From: UBA830 sp002295635
GTDB taxonomy: Bacteria; Pseudomonadota; Alphaproteobacteria; MPNO01; UBA830
NCBI GenBank assembly: GCA_002295635.1
Contig: DBHK01000007.1
Span: 1-64,000, forward strand
DNA length: 64,000 nt
Direction of reading: 5' to 3'
Under the pieces are notes generated by a model. The model was not told the origin of the DNA. It was given only the letters and a program-made list of their open reading frames with translations, and did no database searches. Positions 36,283 to 44,894 of the stretch are shown here, piece after piece. The position numbers and the translations under genes are program-made. Positions within the stretch are counted from its first letter, which is position 1, and every line of letters starts with the position of its first letter.

Positions 36283-36917
36283 ATGCAGGTAAGTTTCGAC
36301 GACAATATTGCGTTGTTTATAGACAGCCCAAATCCTTATGCATGCTCTAAATCACATGACTTCGAGTTCGATTACGAAACTCTGCTCCAGATATACCGCA
36401 GATCAGTTCGAGCCTACTACTATAACACCCTGACAGGAAATCAGGAATATCCTCAGATAGCGCCCTTGATAGATTGTTCGGTTTATAACGGCAGCACTAC
36501 GGGAATAAAATCGGCTTGGACGTGTGTTGATGCAGGTGATCGCCGACGTTATGAGGCGAACATATCGGTAGAGCTTGTTGTCAACTGATGGAGATGGCTC
36601 CCAATCTTGAACGAACTTTTCTATTGTCCGGCGACGGAGGTGTCCACCAATTACTGGGAGCAGTTCTGCGACAACGGATCCACGTCATTCTTGTAAGCAC
36701 GCTCCGTGGTTAATCGCCAGTGATTTCCGACGAGCATAGAAGTCAGGCCGACTCCTTCGTTGAATTCCAGGGTTTGATCAACGATATTAGTAGTGAAGAG
36801 AGACACGATCATAACGAGAGGGAGATTCCATCGTTCGTGAGAAAGGTCGTTGGTTACGTCACGACACCTGACAACCGTAGACCAAATTTCGACAACGATA
36901 TATACGAAGATGCCTAA
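36283..36917 (+). pseudogene. Decayed NYN-domain (LabA-like) gene
   Basis: The first frame (36283-36588) gives IALFIDSPNPYACSKSHDF, LLQIYRRSVRAYYYNTL and IAPLIDCSVYNGS, clearly a LabA-type NYN domain. The frame stops after VELVVN. The match continues one frame over as MEMAPNLERTFLLSGDGG and HVILVSTLRG, then hits TAA, then resumes as SPVISDEHRSQADSFVEFQG to a stop at 36917. One base deleted near 36585 and one nonsense codon near 36717 explain this. Catalytic Asp positions are also changed (GDGG for GDGDF; NISVE for the usual MDIE). Normally a roughly 180-residue nuclease-like protein; here almost certainly nonfunctional unless the gap is a sequencing error. Confidence 0.85.
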
Positions 36918-37572
36918 AACTCGTGCTTATACTGACTCGGCAGATTCCCCTCCACCCGACTGTAACTTGTGCCCGCGGCTGGTAGAGTTCCGGCGCAAGA
37001 ACCAAATCATATGGCCAGAGTGGCATAATCGTCCGGTCCCTTCGTTCGGGTCACTCAATGCTCGCTTGCTTATCGTCGGTCTGGCCCCCGGACTAAAGGG
37101 TGCAAACCGTACAGGCCGGCCGTTCACCGGCGACTATGCGGGTGACTTACTATTTCAAACTTTAAAGAAATTTGGTTTCGCTGCGGGAAAATATGACAAA
37201 CGCCCTGATGACGGTTTGCAATTAAAGGACTGTCGGATCGCCAATGGGGTACGCTGTTTGCCACCTGAGAACAAACCGATCGGCTCAGAGGTTAATAATT
37301 GCCGACCGTTCCTAGTATCTGAGATTCAGAATATGAAGAATCTGAAGGTTATCCTTGCGCTCGGGGGAATTGCTCACAACACCCTTCTATCGACGCTGGG
37401 CGAACGCCGGGCGGCATTCAGATTTTCTCATAGCGCATTCCACTCATTACGTAATGGCATAACACTCGCCGACAGCTACCACTGTTCTCGCTATAATACG
37501 AACACAGGTCGTCTCACAGAGGCGATGTTCGAGGATGTTTTCGAGAAAATACTCGGTTCTTTTTTCTCTTAG
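36910..37572 (+). CDS. Uracil-DNA glycosylase, family 5 (UDGb)
   Basis: 220 residues from ATG 36910, overlapping the end of the decayed NYN gene by 8 bases. Removes uracil and some deaminated bases from DNA. Four cysteines for the iron-sulphur cluster are distributed as CNLCPRLVEFR and later NGVRCLPPENKPIGSEVNNC. Motif A is GLAPGLKGANRTGRPFTGD; the motif B position reads SYHCSRYNTNTGRLT, as in family 5 relatives of this lineage. An alternative start at 36850 would sit inside the NYN coding frame. The pairing of NYN and UDG genes is common in alphaproteobacteria. Confidence 0.9.
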   Translation: MPKTRAYTDSADSPPPDCNLCPRLVEFRRKNQIIWPEWHNRPVPSFGSLNARLLIVGLAPGLKGANRTGRPFTGDYAGDLLFQTLKKFGFAAGKYDKRPDDGLQLKDCRIANGVRCLPPENKPIGSEVNNCRPFLVSEIQNMKNLKVILALGGIAHNTLLSTLGERRAAFRFSHSAFHSLRNGITLADSYHCSRYNTNTGRLTEAMFEDVFEKILGSFFS

Positions 37573-37611
37573 AACCGCTAGATTGTAGCTTTCTGCTCTA
37601 TGAAATTTCCT

Positions 37612-38085
37612 TCATCCCTTTTCTCGTAATAGACGGGCTTTTTGTCTATTCCAATCCCGTGTTTTTTGAGTTTCCCGCTTGTCGTAATCTTTTTTCCCCT
37701 TACCGAGACCGAGTTCCAACTTAGCAATACCTCGTTTATTGAAATACAGTTTCAGAGGTACCAAGGTCATTCCATTTCGCTCCGAAGCACCGATAAGTTT
37801 CGCCGCCTCGCGCTTTTTCACTAGTAATTTGCGAGGCCGTCGCGGCTGATGATTAAACTGCCCGGCCTGCTTATATTCCGGGATATGAGCATTCACCAGC
37901 CAGACTTCATTGCCATCAGCTTTTGCGTAGGATTCTGCAATATTGGCTCGTCCCTCTCGAAGGGCTTTTACCTCGCTACCCAACAAGACAATTCCGGCTT
38001 CAATCGTTTCTTCAATCTCGTAAGAATGGCGAGCCTTACGGTTTTGTGCCGCAATCCGGTAGGCGGCGAGATTAGAGTTCGCCAT
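37612..38085 (-). CDS. smpB: SsrA-binding protein SmpB
   Basis: 157 residues. Binds tmRNA and delivers it to stalled ribosomes. The OB fold starts AAQNRKARHSYEIEETIEAG, followed by IVLLGSEVKALREGRANIAE, NAHIPEYKQAGQFNHQPRRP, and the C-terminal tail GLGKGKKDYDKRETQKTRDW with basic residues. Downstream of dapA with a 13-base gap, a standard dapA-smpB pair. Confidence 0.96.
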   Translation of the reverse strand: MANSNLAAYRIAAQNRKARHSYEIEETIEAGIVLLGSEVKALREGRANIAESYAKADGNEVWLVNAHIPEYKQAGQFNHQPRRPRKLLVKKREAAKLIGASERNGMTLVPLKLYFNKRGIAKLELGLGKGKKDYDKRETQKTRDWNRQKARLLREKG

Positions 38086-38098
38086 TCTACACTGACCG

Positions 38099-38971
38099 TT
38101 AATTCAGGAGTCCAGCTTGACGCATGGCCCGCTCAACCTTTCCACGCGATTTCTCTGTGATAGGAACCAGAGGAAGGCGCAATTCTTCAGAACATTTCCC
38201 CAAAAGGCTAACGGCATACTTGGCTGGACCAGGGTTTGCTTCGCAGAAAAGATCCTTATGTAATGGTGTGAGACGTGCATTGATGTCTTGCGCCTCGGCT
38301 ACCTCACCTGCCTGCCAAGCATTGTGCATTTCGGACATAAGTTTGGGGGCCACATTTGCCGTTACCGAAATACAACCAATGCCACCCTGCGCAAGAAAAC
38401 CAATCTGTGTGACGTCCTCGCCTGACAGTTGGCAAAATTCATCTCCGCATGCGAGGCGCTGCTCGGTCGCTCGACCAACGGCCGCTGTCGCATCTTTAAC
38501 ACCTACAATATTGTCCAGACCTGCACAGCGCGCCATAGTATCCGTATTCATGTCAACAACAGACCGGCCGGGAATATTGTATATTATGATGGGGATACCC
38601 GCCTTGTCGATCGCTTGGAAATGACTAAACAAGCCTTCCTGTGTCGGTTTGTTGTAATATGGCGTGACAACCAGTGCTGCATCAGCTCCAGCACGTTTCG
38701 CATGCTCGGCCAACTCGAAAGCTTCGGCAGTTGAGTTAGACCCGGCGCCTGCAATCACCGGTACGCGCTTATCAGCAGCGTCGATACAGATTTCAACAAC
38801 CCGTTTATGTTCGTCATGGCTGAGCGTTGGAGACTCACCGGTCGTGCCAACGGGCACAAGGCCGTGAGTTCCTTGTTCAATTTGCCAGTTGACTAGCTCT
38901 CTAAAAGCCGTTTCGTCGACATCACCGTCGCGAAATGGCGTAATAAGCGCGCATATGGATCCGCTGAACAT
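38099..38971 (-). CDS. dapA: 4-hydroxy-tetrahydrodipicolinate synthase
   Basis: About 290 residues from ATG 38971 (MFSGSICALITPF); a longer frame from 39010 has an unconserved 13-residue leader. Condenses pyruvate and aspartate semialdehyde toward lysine and diaminopimelate. Seen: GLVPVGTTGESPTLSHDEHK, the Tyr in VVTPYYNKPTQEGLFSHF and the Schiff-base Lys in NIVGVKDATA. Followed by smpB. Confidence 0.96.
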   Translation of the reverse strand: MFSGSICALITPFRDGDVDETAFRELVNWQIEQGTHGLVPVGTTGESPTLSHDEHKRVVEICIDAADKRVPVIAGAGSNSTAEAFELAEHAKRAGADAALVVTPYYNKPTQEGLFSHFQAIDKAGIPIIIYNIPGRSVVDMNTDTMARCAGLDNIVGVKDATAAVGRATEQRLACGDEFCQLSGEDVTQIGFLAQGGIGCISVTANVAPKLMSEMHNAWQAGEVAEAQDINARLTPLHKDLFCEANPGPAKYAVSLLGKCSEELRLPLVPITEKSRGKVERAMRQAGLLN

Positions 38972-39292
38972 GGCGGTGTCCCCAAGAGTAATGATCAAAA
39001 TTTGTGCCACCCTACTATTACGTTACCGTAGCGGCAAGCAGCAGTCATCAGAAACGAAACGTTTTGGAAGTTGACTTAATCAGCTGGTCTAGCTCATCCA
39101 ACATTCTGGGATGTGGAAATATGGGATTTCTGTCAAATAGTAGATAGAGCGTTACCTAATAGCCATTGGGAAAGTCTATGTCGTTGCCCAAAGGGTTGGA
39201 TCTGATTGGCTAGGGACATTACCGCAGGCCGGGGTTAGCCCCATTGCCCCACCCGCTTGGGACGGATAGTTTACCGAGGATAGGAGGGTATT

Positions 39293-39979
39293 ATGTCTGA
39301 TCCAAGTTTTAGCGAAGTTAAAGCCTGTGTTTTTGACGCTTTTGGTACACTTTTTGACGTTCATTCAGCCGCTAATCGAATGAAGGACGAACTTGGCGAA
39401 AATGTCGATAAATTGTCAGAAATGTGGCGGTTCAAGCAGCTGCAGTACACATGGCTTCGCAGTCTAATGGGTCAGCATGAGGACTTTTGGCAGGTCACCG
39501 GTGATGCACTCGACTATTCAATGCGCGCGCTTGACATGTCAGATGACTCACTACGGGCAAAGCTTATGGAACTCTATCTGCAGCTCGACGCCTATCCTGA
39601 GGTGGTCGATGTTCTGACTAGGCTAAAAGACGGTGGCAAGAAAACGGCAATTCTGTCAAATGGAGAACCATCAATGCTTGTTGCAGCCGCAAAGAACGCA
39701 AATATTTATTCTCTTTTAGATAAGGTTCTGTCGGTCGAGAAGGTCGGTATATTCAAACCTCACCCATCGACATATCAGATTGCAGTTGATGAACTTAAGT
39801 TTCCTGCCAACCACATTTGTTTCCAGTCATCTAACTGTTGGGATGCACATGGCGCCGCAGCTGTCGGCTTCATGGTCACTTGGGTTAACAGATTTGAGCA
39901 ACCCCATGAAAACCTACCCTCCAAACCGCACGCGGAAATCAAGACGCTTTCGGATCTTCTTCCGCTCCTAAAAATTTAA
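39293..39979 (+). CDS. Haloacid dehalogenase, type II (HAD superfamily)
   Basis: 228 residues. L-2-haloacid dehalogenase-like: catalytic Asp in VFDAFGTLFDVHSAANRM, motif II SNG in TAILSNGEPSML, motif III lysine in KVGIFKPHPSTYQIAV, and SSNCWDAHGAAAVGF near motif IV. It would hydrolyse a short 2-haloalkanoic acid to a hydroxyacid; other HAD substrates cannot be excluded. GAGGGTATT precedes the ATG. Ten bases from the hydrolase gene, so it heads a three-gene operon. Confidence 0.86.
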   Translation: MSDPSFSEVKACVFDAFGTLFDVHSAANRMKDELGENVDKLSEMWRFKQLQYTWLRSLMGQHEDFWQVTGDALDYSMRALDMSDDSLRAKLMELYLQLDAYPEVVDVLTRLKDGGKKTAILSNGEPSMLVAAAKNANIYSLLDKVLSVEKVGIFKPHPSTYQIAVDELKFPANHICFQSSNCWDAHGAAAVGFMVTWVNRFEQPHENLPSKPHAEIKTLSDLLPLLKI

Positions 39980-39989
39980 AGACTGAGCG

Positions 39990-40841
39990 ATGCATTATCG
40001 TGAGCGTAGATTAACGACGTTTGACAATCTGTCCTTGTATTTGCGTGACTACGGCAATCAGTTGGATGCAAGACCCCCCCTTTTTTGCCTAGGAGGTTTG
40101 ACCCGGAACTCCAAGGATTTCGAGGGCTTTGCAGAGCGGTATAGCAAAGATGGTCGTCGCGTAATCTGCGCGGATTACCGTGGGCGTGGCAAATCCCAAT
40201 ATGATCACAACTGGTCGAACTACGATCCCCGTATATATATTCGAGACGTTCAAGACATACTCGCCGCATTGAATGTCCACCGTGTGGTTGTGATTGGCAA
40301 TTCCCTCGGCGGAATCCTAGGAATGGGAATGGCTACCGCGATGCCAAATGCGTTGTCCGCGCTTGTTATGAATGATGTTGGGCCGATAGTTGAGACTGAA
40401 GGTCTCGACATAATCATCGATTATATCAAAGAGGATCGTTCGCACGACGATTGGCATTCTGCCGTTAATACAATCAAAAGAATGCTGCCAAATCTATCTT
40501 TTCAAGATGAGGCTATCTGGCAAAAGATGGCGAAAAACACATTTCAAGTTTGCGATGACGGCAAGCTACGCTTTGACTGGGATGTGAATATCGTGAAACC
40601 TATGTTGAAATCAGACTACCAAATTCCCGAAATGTGGTCGCTGTTTAAGGCCTTGGCCAACATTCCAACTATGGTAATACGCGGGGAGAAATCTGACATC
40701 CTCTCAAGGGCCTGTTTTGAAGAAATGCAAAGAGTAAAGCGCGATCTTATCGCAGTTGAAATACCGCGCGCCGGACACGTCCCGACACTCTCGGAACCAG
40801 AATCCTGCACCGCCATGGACAACTTTCTTGGTCGACATTAA
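39990..40841 (+). CDS. Alpha/beta hydrolase
   Basis: 283 residues. Alpha/beta-hydrolase fold: oxyanion region CLGGLTRNSKDFEGFAERYS, then RVICADYRGRGKSQYDHN, the nucleophile elbow GNSLGGILGMGMA (Ser), and the late His near RAGHVPTLSEPE. It resembles proteins such as haloalkane or ester hydrolases acting on small esters. Substrate unknown. Overlaps the threonine dehydratase-like gene by about 14 bases. Confidence 0.86.
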   Translation: MHYRERRLTTFDNLSLYLRDYGNQLDARPPLFCLGGLTRNSKDFEGFAERYSKDGRRVICADYRGRGKSQYDHNWSNYDPRIYIRDVQDILAALNVHRVVVIGNSLGGILGMGMATAMPNALSALVMNDVGPIVETEGLDIIIDYIKEDRSHDDWHSAVNTIKRMLPNLSFQDEAIWQKMAKNTFQVCDDGKLRFDWDVNIVKPMLKSDYQIPEMWSLFKALANIPTMVIRGEKSDILSRACFEEMQRVKRDLIAVEIPRAGHVPTLSEPESCTAMDNFLGRH

Positions 40842-41814
40842 CAAAACTCCTGGAATCCATGATATCCGCTCTGCTGCCGAACGAATAAAAGGTATCGTTG
40901 ACCGCACCCCACTGCTTGAGTCCGAGCGCCTCAATGATCACGCTGGCGCTCGGGTGTTTCTTAAATGTGAAATGTTCCAACCCGTGGGTTCTTTCAAATT
41001 ACGTGGCGCTTGGAATATGATTTCCCGTTTAGCAGATAGCCGCATCAAAAACGGTGTAATTGCATATTCATCTGGAAATCATGCGCAGGCTGTTGCTTGG
41101 TCAGCGCTCCGACGAGGTGTGAAGGCAACGATCATCATGCCGTTAGATGCACCTACTGTGAAAGTGAATAACACAAAGGCTTTAGGCGCCAAACTGGTAC
41201 TATATGATCGCACAAAAGAAGATAGGGAACTAATAGCTAAAAAACTTGCCGGACGGACTGGTGCTGTCATTATCCCGCCTTACGATCACCCGGACGTCAT
41301 AGCGGGACAGGGTACCGTGGGCCTTGAAGCGGTGGAACAGTTACGTGACGCAGGTGTTACGCCAGATGTTGTCATTGTACCTTGCTCCGGTGGTGGCCTA
41401 ATCGCAGGTTGTGCGATCGCAGTGAAGGCTGCTTTTCCGTGCACGCGGATTCTCGCCGCCGAGCCTGAGCATTTTGACGACACCAAGCGGTCACTTCAAG
41501 CCGGAAGGCGCGTCGCTAACAAACACGGCTATTCTTCGGTGTGCGATGCGCTGCTCGTTTGCACCCCCGGCCGCATGACCTTTGAGGTGATGCGTAGAAT
41601 GGTCTCGGGCGGCGAAGTCGTATCGGAAACAGAGATACGTGCAGCAGTTCGAGCCGCGTTCTTGTATGCCAATATTGTTGTTGAACCCGGTGGTGTGGTC
41701 GGCCTCGCCGCAACGCTCTCCGGAAGGCTTACCAGCCCTGCCGAGACCATTTGTGTAATTCTTTCTGGGGGAAATATAGACCGAGAATTGTTCGCTGAAC
41801 TAATCTCAAACTAA
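40828..41814 (+). CDS. Threonine/serine dehydratase-type PLP enzyme
   Basis: About 328 residues from TTG 40828. Fold-type II PLP enzyme: FLKCEMFQPVGSFKLRGAWN contains the PLP lysine (SFKLRG), then AYSSGNHAQAVAWSALRRGV, ATIIMPLDAPTVKVNNTKAL, and IVPCSGGGLIAGCAIAVKA for phosphate binding. It lacks an ACT domain, so it is the catabolic/serine racemase-like type rather than biosynthetic IlvA. The ORF extends upstream to 40756 within the hydrolase, but no conserved sequence is there. TTG overlap suggests coupled translation. Confidence 0.84.
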   Translation: MVDINKTPGIHDIRSAAERIKGIVDRTPLLESERLNDHAGARVFLKCEMFQPVGSFKLRGAWNMISRLADSRIKNGVIAYSSGNHAQAVAWSALRRGVKATIIMPLDAPTVKVNNTKALGAKLVLYDRTKEDRELIAKKLAGRTGAVIIPPYDHPDVIAGQGTVGLEAVEQLRDAGVTPDVVIVPCSGGGLIAGCAIAVKAAFPCTRILAAEPEHFDDTKRSLQAGRRVANKHGYSSVCDALLVCTPGRMTFEVMRRMVSGGEVVSETEIRAAVRAAFLYANIVVEPGGVVGLAATLSGRLTSPAETICVILSGGNIDRELFAELISN

Positions 41815-42050
41815 AACCACACAAGCTCAGACGGTTGGAGCCCAGTTAACATCGTATTTTACCCTTTGGATGAGCAAAATAAGCTCCTGTTCTACGTTTA
41901 ACTTAAAGATGGGTTTTTAACATAATATATAATACTTCGTAGGCGATGGGCATTTAACTGGTTTGAGTTGGTCTGCAGCAATAAATCAACTAGACTGAAA
42001 AATTAGGGGTGCTAAATAAAAAATTAATAGGCCATTTTGGGGGATATATA

Positions 42051-42419
42051 GTGGCGAATATATACGTCGGTCGGACAGAAGAATTTGACGAAAGAGATCG
42101 TAAAATTATTGCGCAGGGGGATTTGGAAATTGGCGTTTTCCACGTCGACGGTGAATTCTTTGCTTATGAGAATAACTGTGTCCATCAGGGTGGGCCCGCC
42201 TGCCAAGGAAAAATCATCAACAAAGTTGAAGAAGTCATTCATGAGACTGAAAAGACAGCCCACGGCCTGAAGTTTTCAGAAACCGAAGTTCATATTGTGT
42301 GTCCATGGCATGGATACGAATATAACGTCAGGGACGGCCGCCACCCCGGTAGTAAAAATATCAGACTTCGCCCGTTCAAAGTCGATGTGAAAGACGGAGA
42401 GGTATATGTCTCCATCTAA
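42051..42419 (+). CDS. Rieske [2Fe-2S] protein
   Basis: 122 residues from GTG 42051, which is preceded by GGGGG at a good distance; an earlier in-frame TTG/ATG-like start lies at 42009. Rieske fold with the two cluster-binding boxes NCVHQGGPACQG (C-x-H) and VCPWHGYEYNVRDGRHPG (C-x2-H). An insertion of about 30 residues (NKVEEVIHETEKTAHGLKFS) separates them, longer than in simple ferredoxins. It may transfer electrons to a monooxygenase, but no oxygenase gene is adjacent. Overlaps the next small gene by 14 bases. Confidence 0.88.
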   Translation: MANIYVGRTEEFDERDRKIIAQGDLEIGVFHVDGEFFAYENNCVHQGGPACQGKIINKVEEVIHETEKTAHGLKFSETEVHIVCPWHGYEYNVRDGRHPGSKNIRLRPFKVDVKDGEVYVSI

Positions 42420-42723
42420 GGGCCCTGTATCGGAACTTGACCACGCTGCATCGCGGGCACTTGAAATAATCGAGCGTGCCCTTTTGGAAGGCAAAACAGA
42501 AAATATCCCGGACGAAACAGTACAGAGACTTCTAACCGCTGGTACCAAGCTATTCGCCAATAAGGTGGAAATGGAGGACAGATACTTCTCACCTTACACC
42601 GCGCCGGGGGATGTTACGGCTACGGATGTGGTCATGACCTGCTCTGATATGCTGCGGGCTGTAAACCTCTCCACCTTTGATCTTGCCATGTGGTTCCAAC
42701 GGCCCCGGACGACTGAAGATTAA
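42406..42723 (+). CDS. Small hypothetical protein in Rieske-amidohydrolase operon
   Basis: 105 residues, ATG at 42406 preceded by GGAGAGGTAT. I do not recognise the family. It is predicted helical: SELDHAASRALEIIERALLE and ETVQRLLTAGTKLFANKVEM are amphipathic. No Cys cluster, signal peptide or membrane segment is visible. Its overlap with the Rieske gene and the 41-base gap to the amidohydrolase suggest a joint function, possibly a small subunit. Confidence 0.7.
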   Translation: MSPSKGPVSELDHAASRALEIIERALLEGKTENIPDETVQRLLTAGTKLFANKVEMEDRYFSPYTAPGDVTATDVVMTCSDMLRAVNLSTFDLAMWFQRPRTTED

Positions 42724-42764
42724 GATAACAACCTAAAGTAATTCGAGCATTCAGGAGTAAAACC

Positions 42765-43985
42765 ATGGACTCAGGGATAGAGCCGGTAAAAGAAATTCCG
42801 GTAAAAGAAATTACCACTTACACGGATTCACGCGACATTTTAGCTAAGGCTCGGAAACAGGCGGAAGAGCGCAATTTTGACGACGTATTTATCGCCGATA
42901 TAGACGCCCATCATACCGAAACGGAGTCATGGCGAGAAATTATCAGTTATATAGATGACCAAGTTGTACGGTCTCAGGCTGAGGAGATGGTATTACATCG
43001 ATCTGGCACGCCGCCTTACGGTTTAAACGGTGATTTGGCACTCCGTTATCAAGACGTAGGTGGGCGGATTCCTCACCAGGCAGCCCGGAGCGAGAAAATA
43101 GAGGAATCCGAATTAAAGGAGGCCGGTCATCGCGACTTGATTCTGGCGAAACGTGCCTATGAAGCGATGGGGATCGACGTACAAGTCGTATTTCCAACAC
43201 CAATGTTATTCCTCGGGATGCATCCTCAATTCGATATGGAGGCCATTTTAGGCAAGGCCTACAATCGCTGGCAGGTCGAAAATATTCTGAAGAAAGACCG
43301 TAAACTTAAGACCATGATGTTCCTGCCGTTTAACGATCCGGAATCAGCACTTGAAACTATCGAAGAATTTGGAGATGCACCTGGTTGTGTTGGTTTCATG
43401 GTGACATCTGTCCGGTATAAGGCGGTCCACCATAATCACTACATGAAGGTTTATCGAGCCCTCGAAGAGCGAGGTCTGCCAATAGGTTTCCATGCCGGAT
43501 ACTACTGGCAAGATCCGTTTATGATGCAGATTAATCGGTTTGGTTCTATGCACGCACTATCATTCGTATGGTGTAATGTCGTGCACATGACAAACTGGAT
43601 TATGAACGGCTTACCCGAGAGGTTCCCTAACCTTAACGTTGTCTGGATCGAATCTGGTATTGCTTGGGTCTCCTGGCTTATGCAGCGTCTCGACCATACC
43701 TATTTGATGCGTTCGTCAGAGGCACCGCTGCTAAAAAAGCTACCCAGCGAATATATGCGGGAAATGTTTTATACTTGTCAGCCAATGGAAACGGACCATC
43801 TCAAGGCTGTTGAGCTTACCTTCGAAATGATTAACGCAAAGGAACAGCTTTTATATGCCTCGGATTGGCCGCACTATGACTTTGACGCTCCCAGTGTGAT
43901 TTGGGATCTTCCATTTATAGACGAAAAAGCCAAGCGCAATATTCTAGGCCTCAACGCAAAACGAGTGTTCAACTTTGATCGGTAG
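42765..43985 (+). CDS. Amidohydrolase family protein (amidohydrolase-2 type)
   Basis: 406 residues. Metal-dependent amidohydrolase of the decarboxylase/hydrolase group: IADIDAHHTETESWREII gives the N-terminal D-x-H metal site, VGFMVTSVRYKAVHHNHYMK follows, GFHAGYYWQDPFMMQ offers a further His, and YASDWPHYDFDAPSV is the late metal Asp region. Members include aromatic amine/carboxylate decarboxylases. A 15-bp tandem duplication gives PVKEI twice near the N-terminus. Third gene of the Rieske operon. Confidence 0.87.
   Translation: MDSGIEPVKEIPVKEITTYTDSRDILAKARKQAEERNFDDVFIADIDAHHTETESWREIISYIDDQVVRSQAEEMVLHRSGTPPYGLNGDLALRYQDVGGRIPHQAARSEKIEESELKEAGHRDLILAKRAYEAMGIDVQVVFPTPMLFLGMHPQFDMEAILGKAYNRWQVENILKKDRKLKTMMFLPFNDPESALETIEEFGDAPGCVGFMVTSVRYKAVHHNHYMKVYRALEERGLPIGFHAGYYWQDPFMMQINRFGSMHALSFVWCNVVHMTNWIMNGLPERFPNLNVVWIESGIAWVSWLMQRLDHTYLMRSSEAPLLKKLPSEYMREMFYTCQPMETDHLKAVELTFEMINAKEQLLYASDWPHYDFDAPSVIWDLPFIDEKAKRNILGLNAKRVFNFDR
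42783..42812. repeat. 15-bp tandem duplication in the amidohydrolase gene
   Basis: CCGGTAAAAGAAATT occurs twice back to back within codons 7-16 of the amidohydrolase gene, encoding a repeated PVKEI. It is in frame and lies before the conserved domain. Confidence 0.9.
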
Positions 43986-44042
43986 AGGGTATGAAATTAA
44001 TAGGAATTAGGTGTGGTTTTACTCGTCTTTTTCATTTCCTTT

Positions 44043-44894
44043 CTAGCGAACCCCGAGTTCCATCTGCCCGATAATATCGAACCGACATTTCAACCTATCG
44101 CCTACCTTCAATAAACTGACATCCCTTGGCATCTCAGTCATCAGAATATCACCCGGATACAGAGTAAATAATTTAGAAGCATACGCTATCAGTTGCCTGC
44201 AACCCAAAAAGAGATGCTTAGTGTTCGATTGCTGACGCAGTTTCCCGTTTATCCATAGGCTAAGGTCGAGATCATCCGGATCGGTGATTTCATCAGCGGT
44301 AGTCAACCACGGACCCAAGACAGAATCGGAACGGAACGATTTTGTTGAGGTTCTATCCTCGACGCCATGCACCTTGATATCGACCCCAATCGAATATCCC
44401 GCGACATAATTGAGCGCATTAACTTCGTTGACGTTTTTTGCCCTGCGGCCAAGAATTATCGCCAGATTGGTTACATAATTGGCACGGCCGTCGGTTCGGC
44501 CAAGATTGATGCCGTCTCCTACACCGGCAAGAACTGAGTTCTCTCTGAGAAAGAATCCATGGCTCTCGAAAGTCTCAACGTTTCGGCCGAGACTAATTTT
44601 CTCACGATCGCCTGCTTCGGATAACCGATCCGTGAAATTAGCCTGCGCGGCGACAATTTTAGATGGACTTCTTACAGGACTTTTCAATTTCACATTTTTT
44701 ACACCCTGCACATAGCCCATCTTCCGGTTGGCTTCGATCTCGGGCTTGATGGTATCTAAATTCGCGATCATGGAGTCACCGGGCATTTTCGGCCCCCGAG
44801 CCTGAGGAATTTGACCAAGCGCCACTGTGACATCAATCAATTGATCGCCCTTCACTAATCCCACCTTACCCTCGTTGTAGCGACAGATCCTCAC
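44043..44894 (-). CDS. FAH-family protein, metal site degenerate
   Basis: 283 residues. Fumarylacetoacetase-like fold with the usual order of motifs: KLKSPVRSPSKIVAAQANFT, then YVAGYSIGVDIKVHGVEDR and LGPWLTTADEITDPDDLDL, and LYPGDILMTEMP. The metal-binding stretch that reads DHEVEVAMIIG in the neighbouring paralogue (46387-47244) is here NYVTNLAIILG, so both Glu ligands are missing; TGTPEGVG becomes TEMPRDVS. It is therefore probably catalytically inactive, perhaps a binding or regulatory partner. It overlaps the enolase-family gene by four bases and ends the four-gene operon. Confidence 0.78.
   Translation of the reverse strand: MRICRYNEGKVGLVKGDQLIDVTVALGQIPQARGPKMPGDSMIANLDTIKPEIEANRKMGYVQGVKNVKLKSPVRSPSKIVAAQANFTDRLSEAGDREKISLGRNVETFESHGFFLRENSVLAGVGDGINLGRTDGRANYVTNLAIILGRRAKNVNEVNALNYVAGYSIGVDIKVHGVEDRTSTKSFRSDSVLGPWLTTADEITDPDDLDLSLWINGKLRQQSNTKHLFLGCRQLIAYASKLFTLYPGDILMTEMPRDVSLLKVGDRLKCRFDIIGQMELGVR

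Noticed and set aside
40756..40827. Longer start for the threonine dehydratase-like gene
   Set aside because: The extra residues lie inside the hydrolase gene in another frame and are unconserved; TTG 40828 is preferred.
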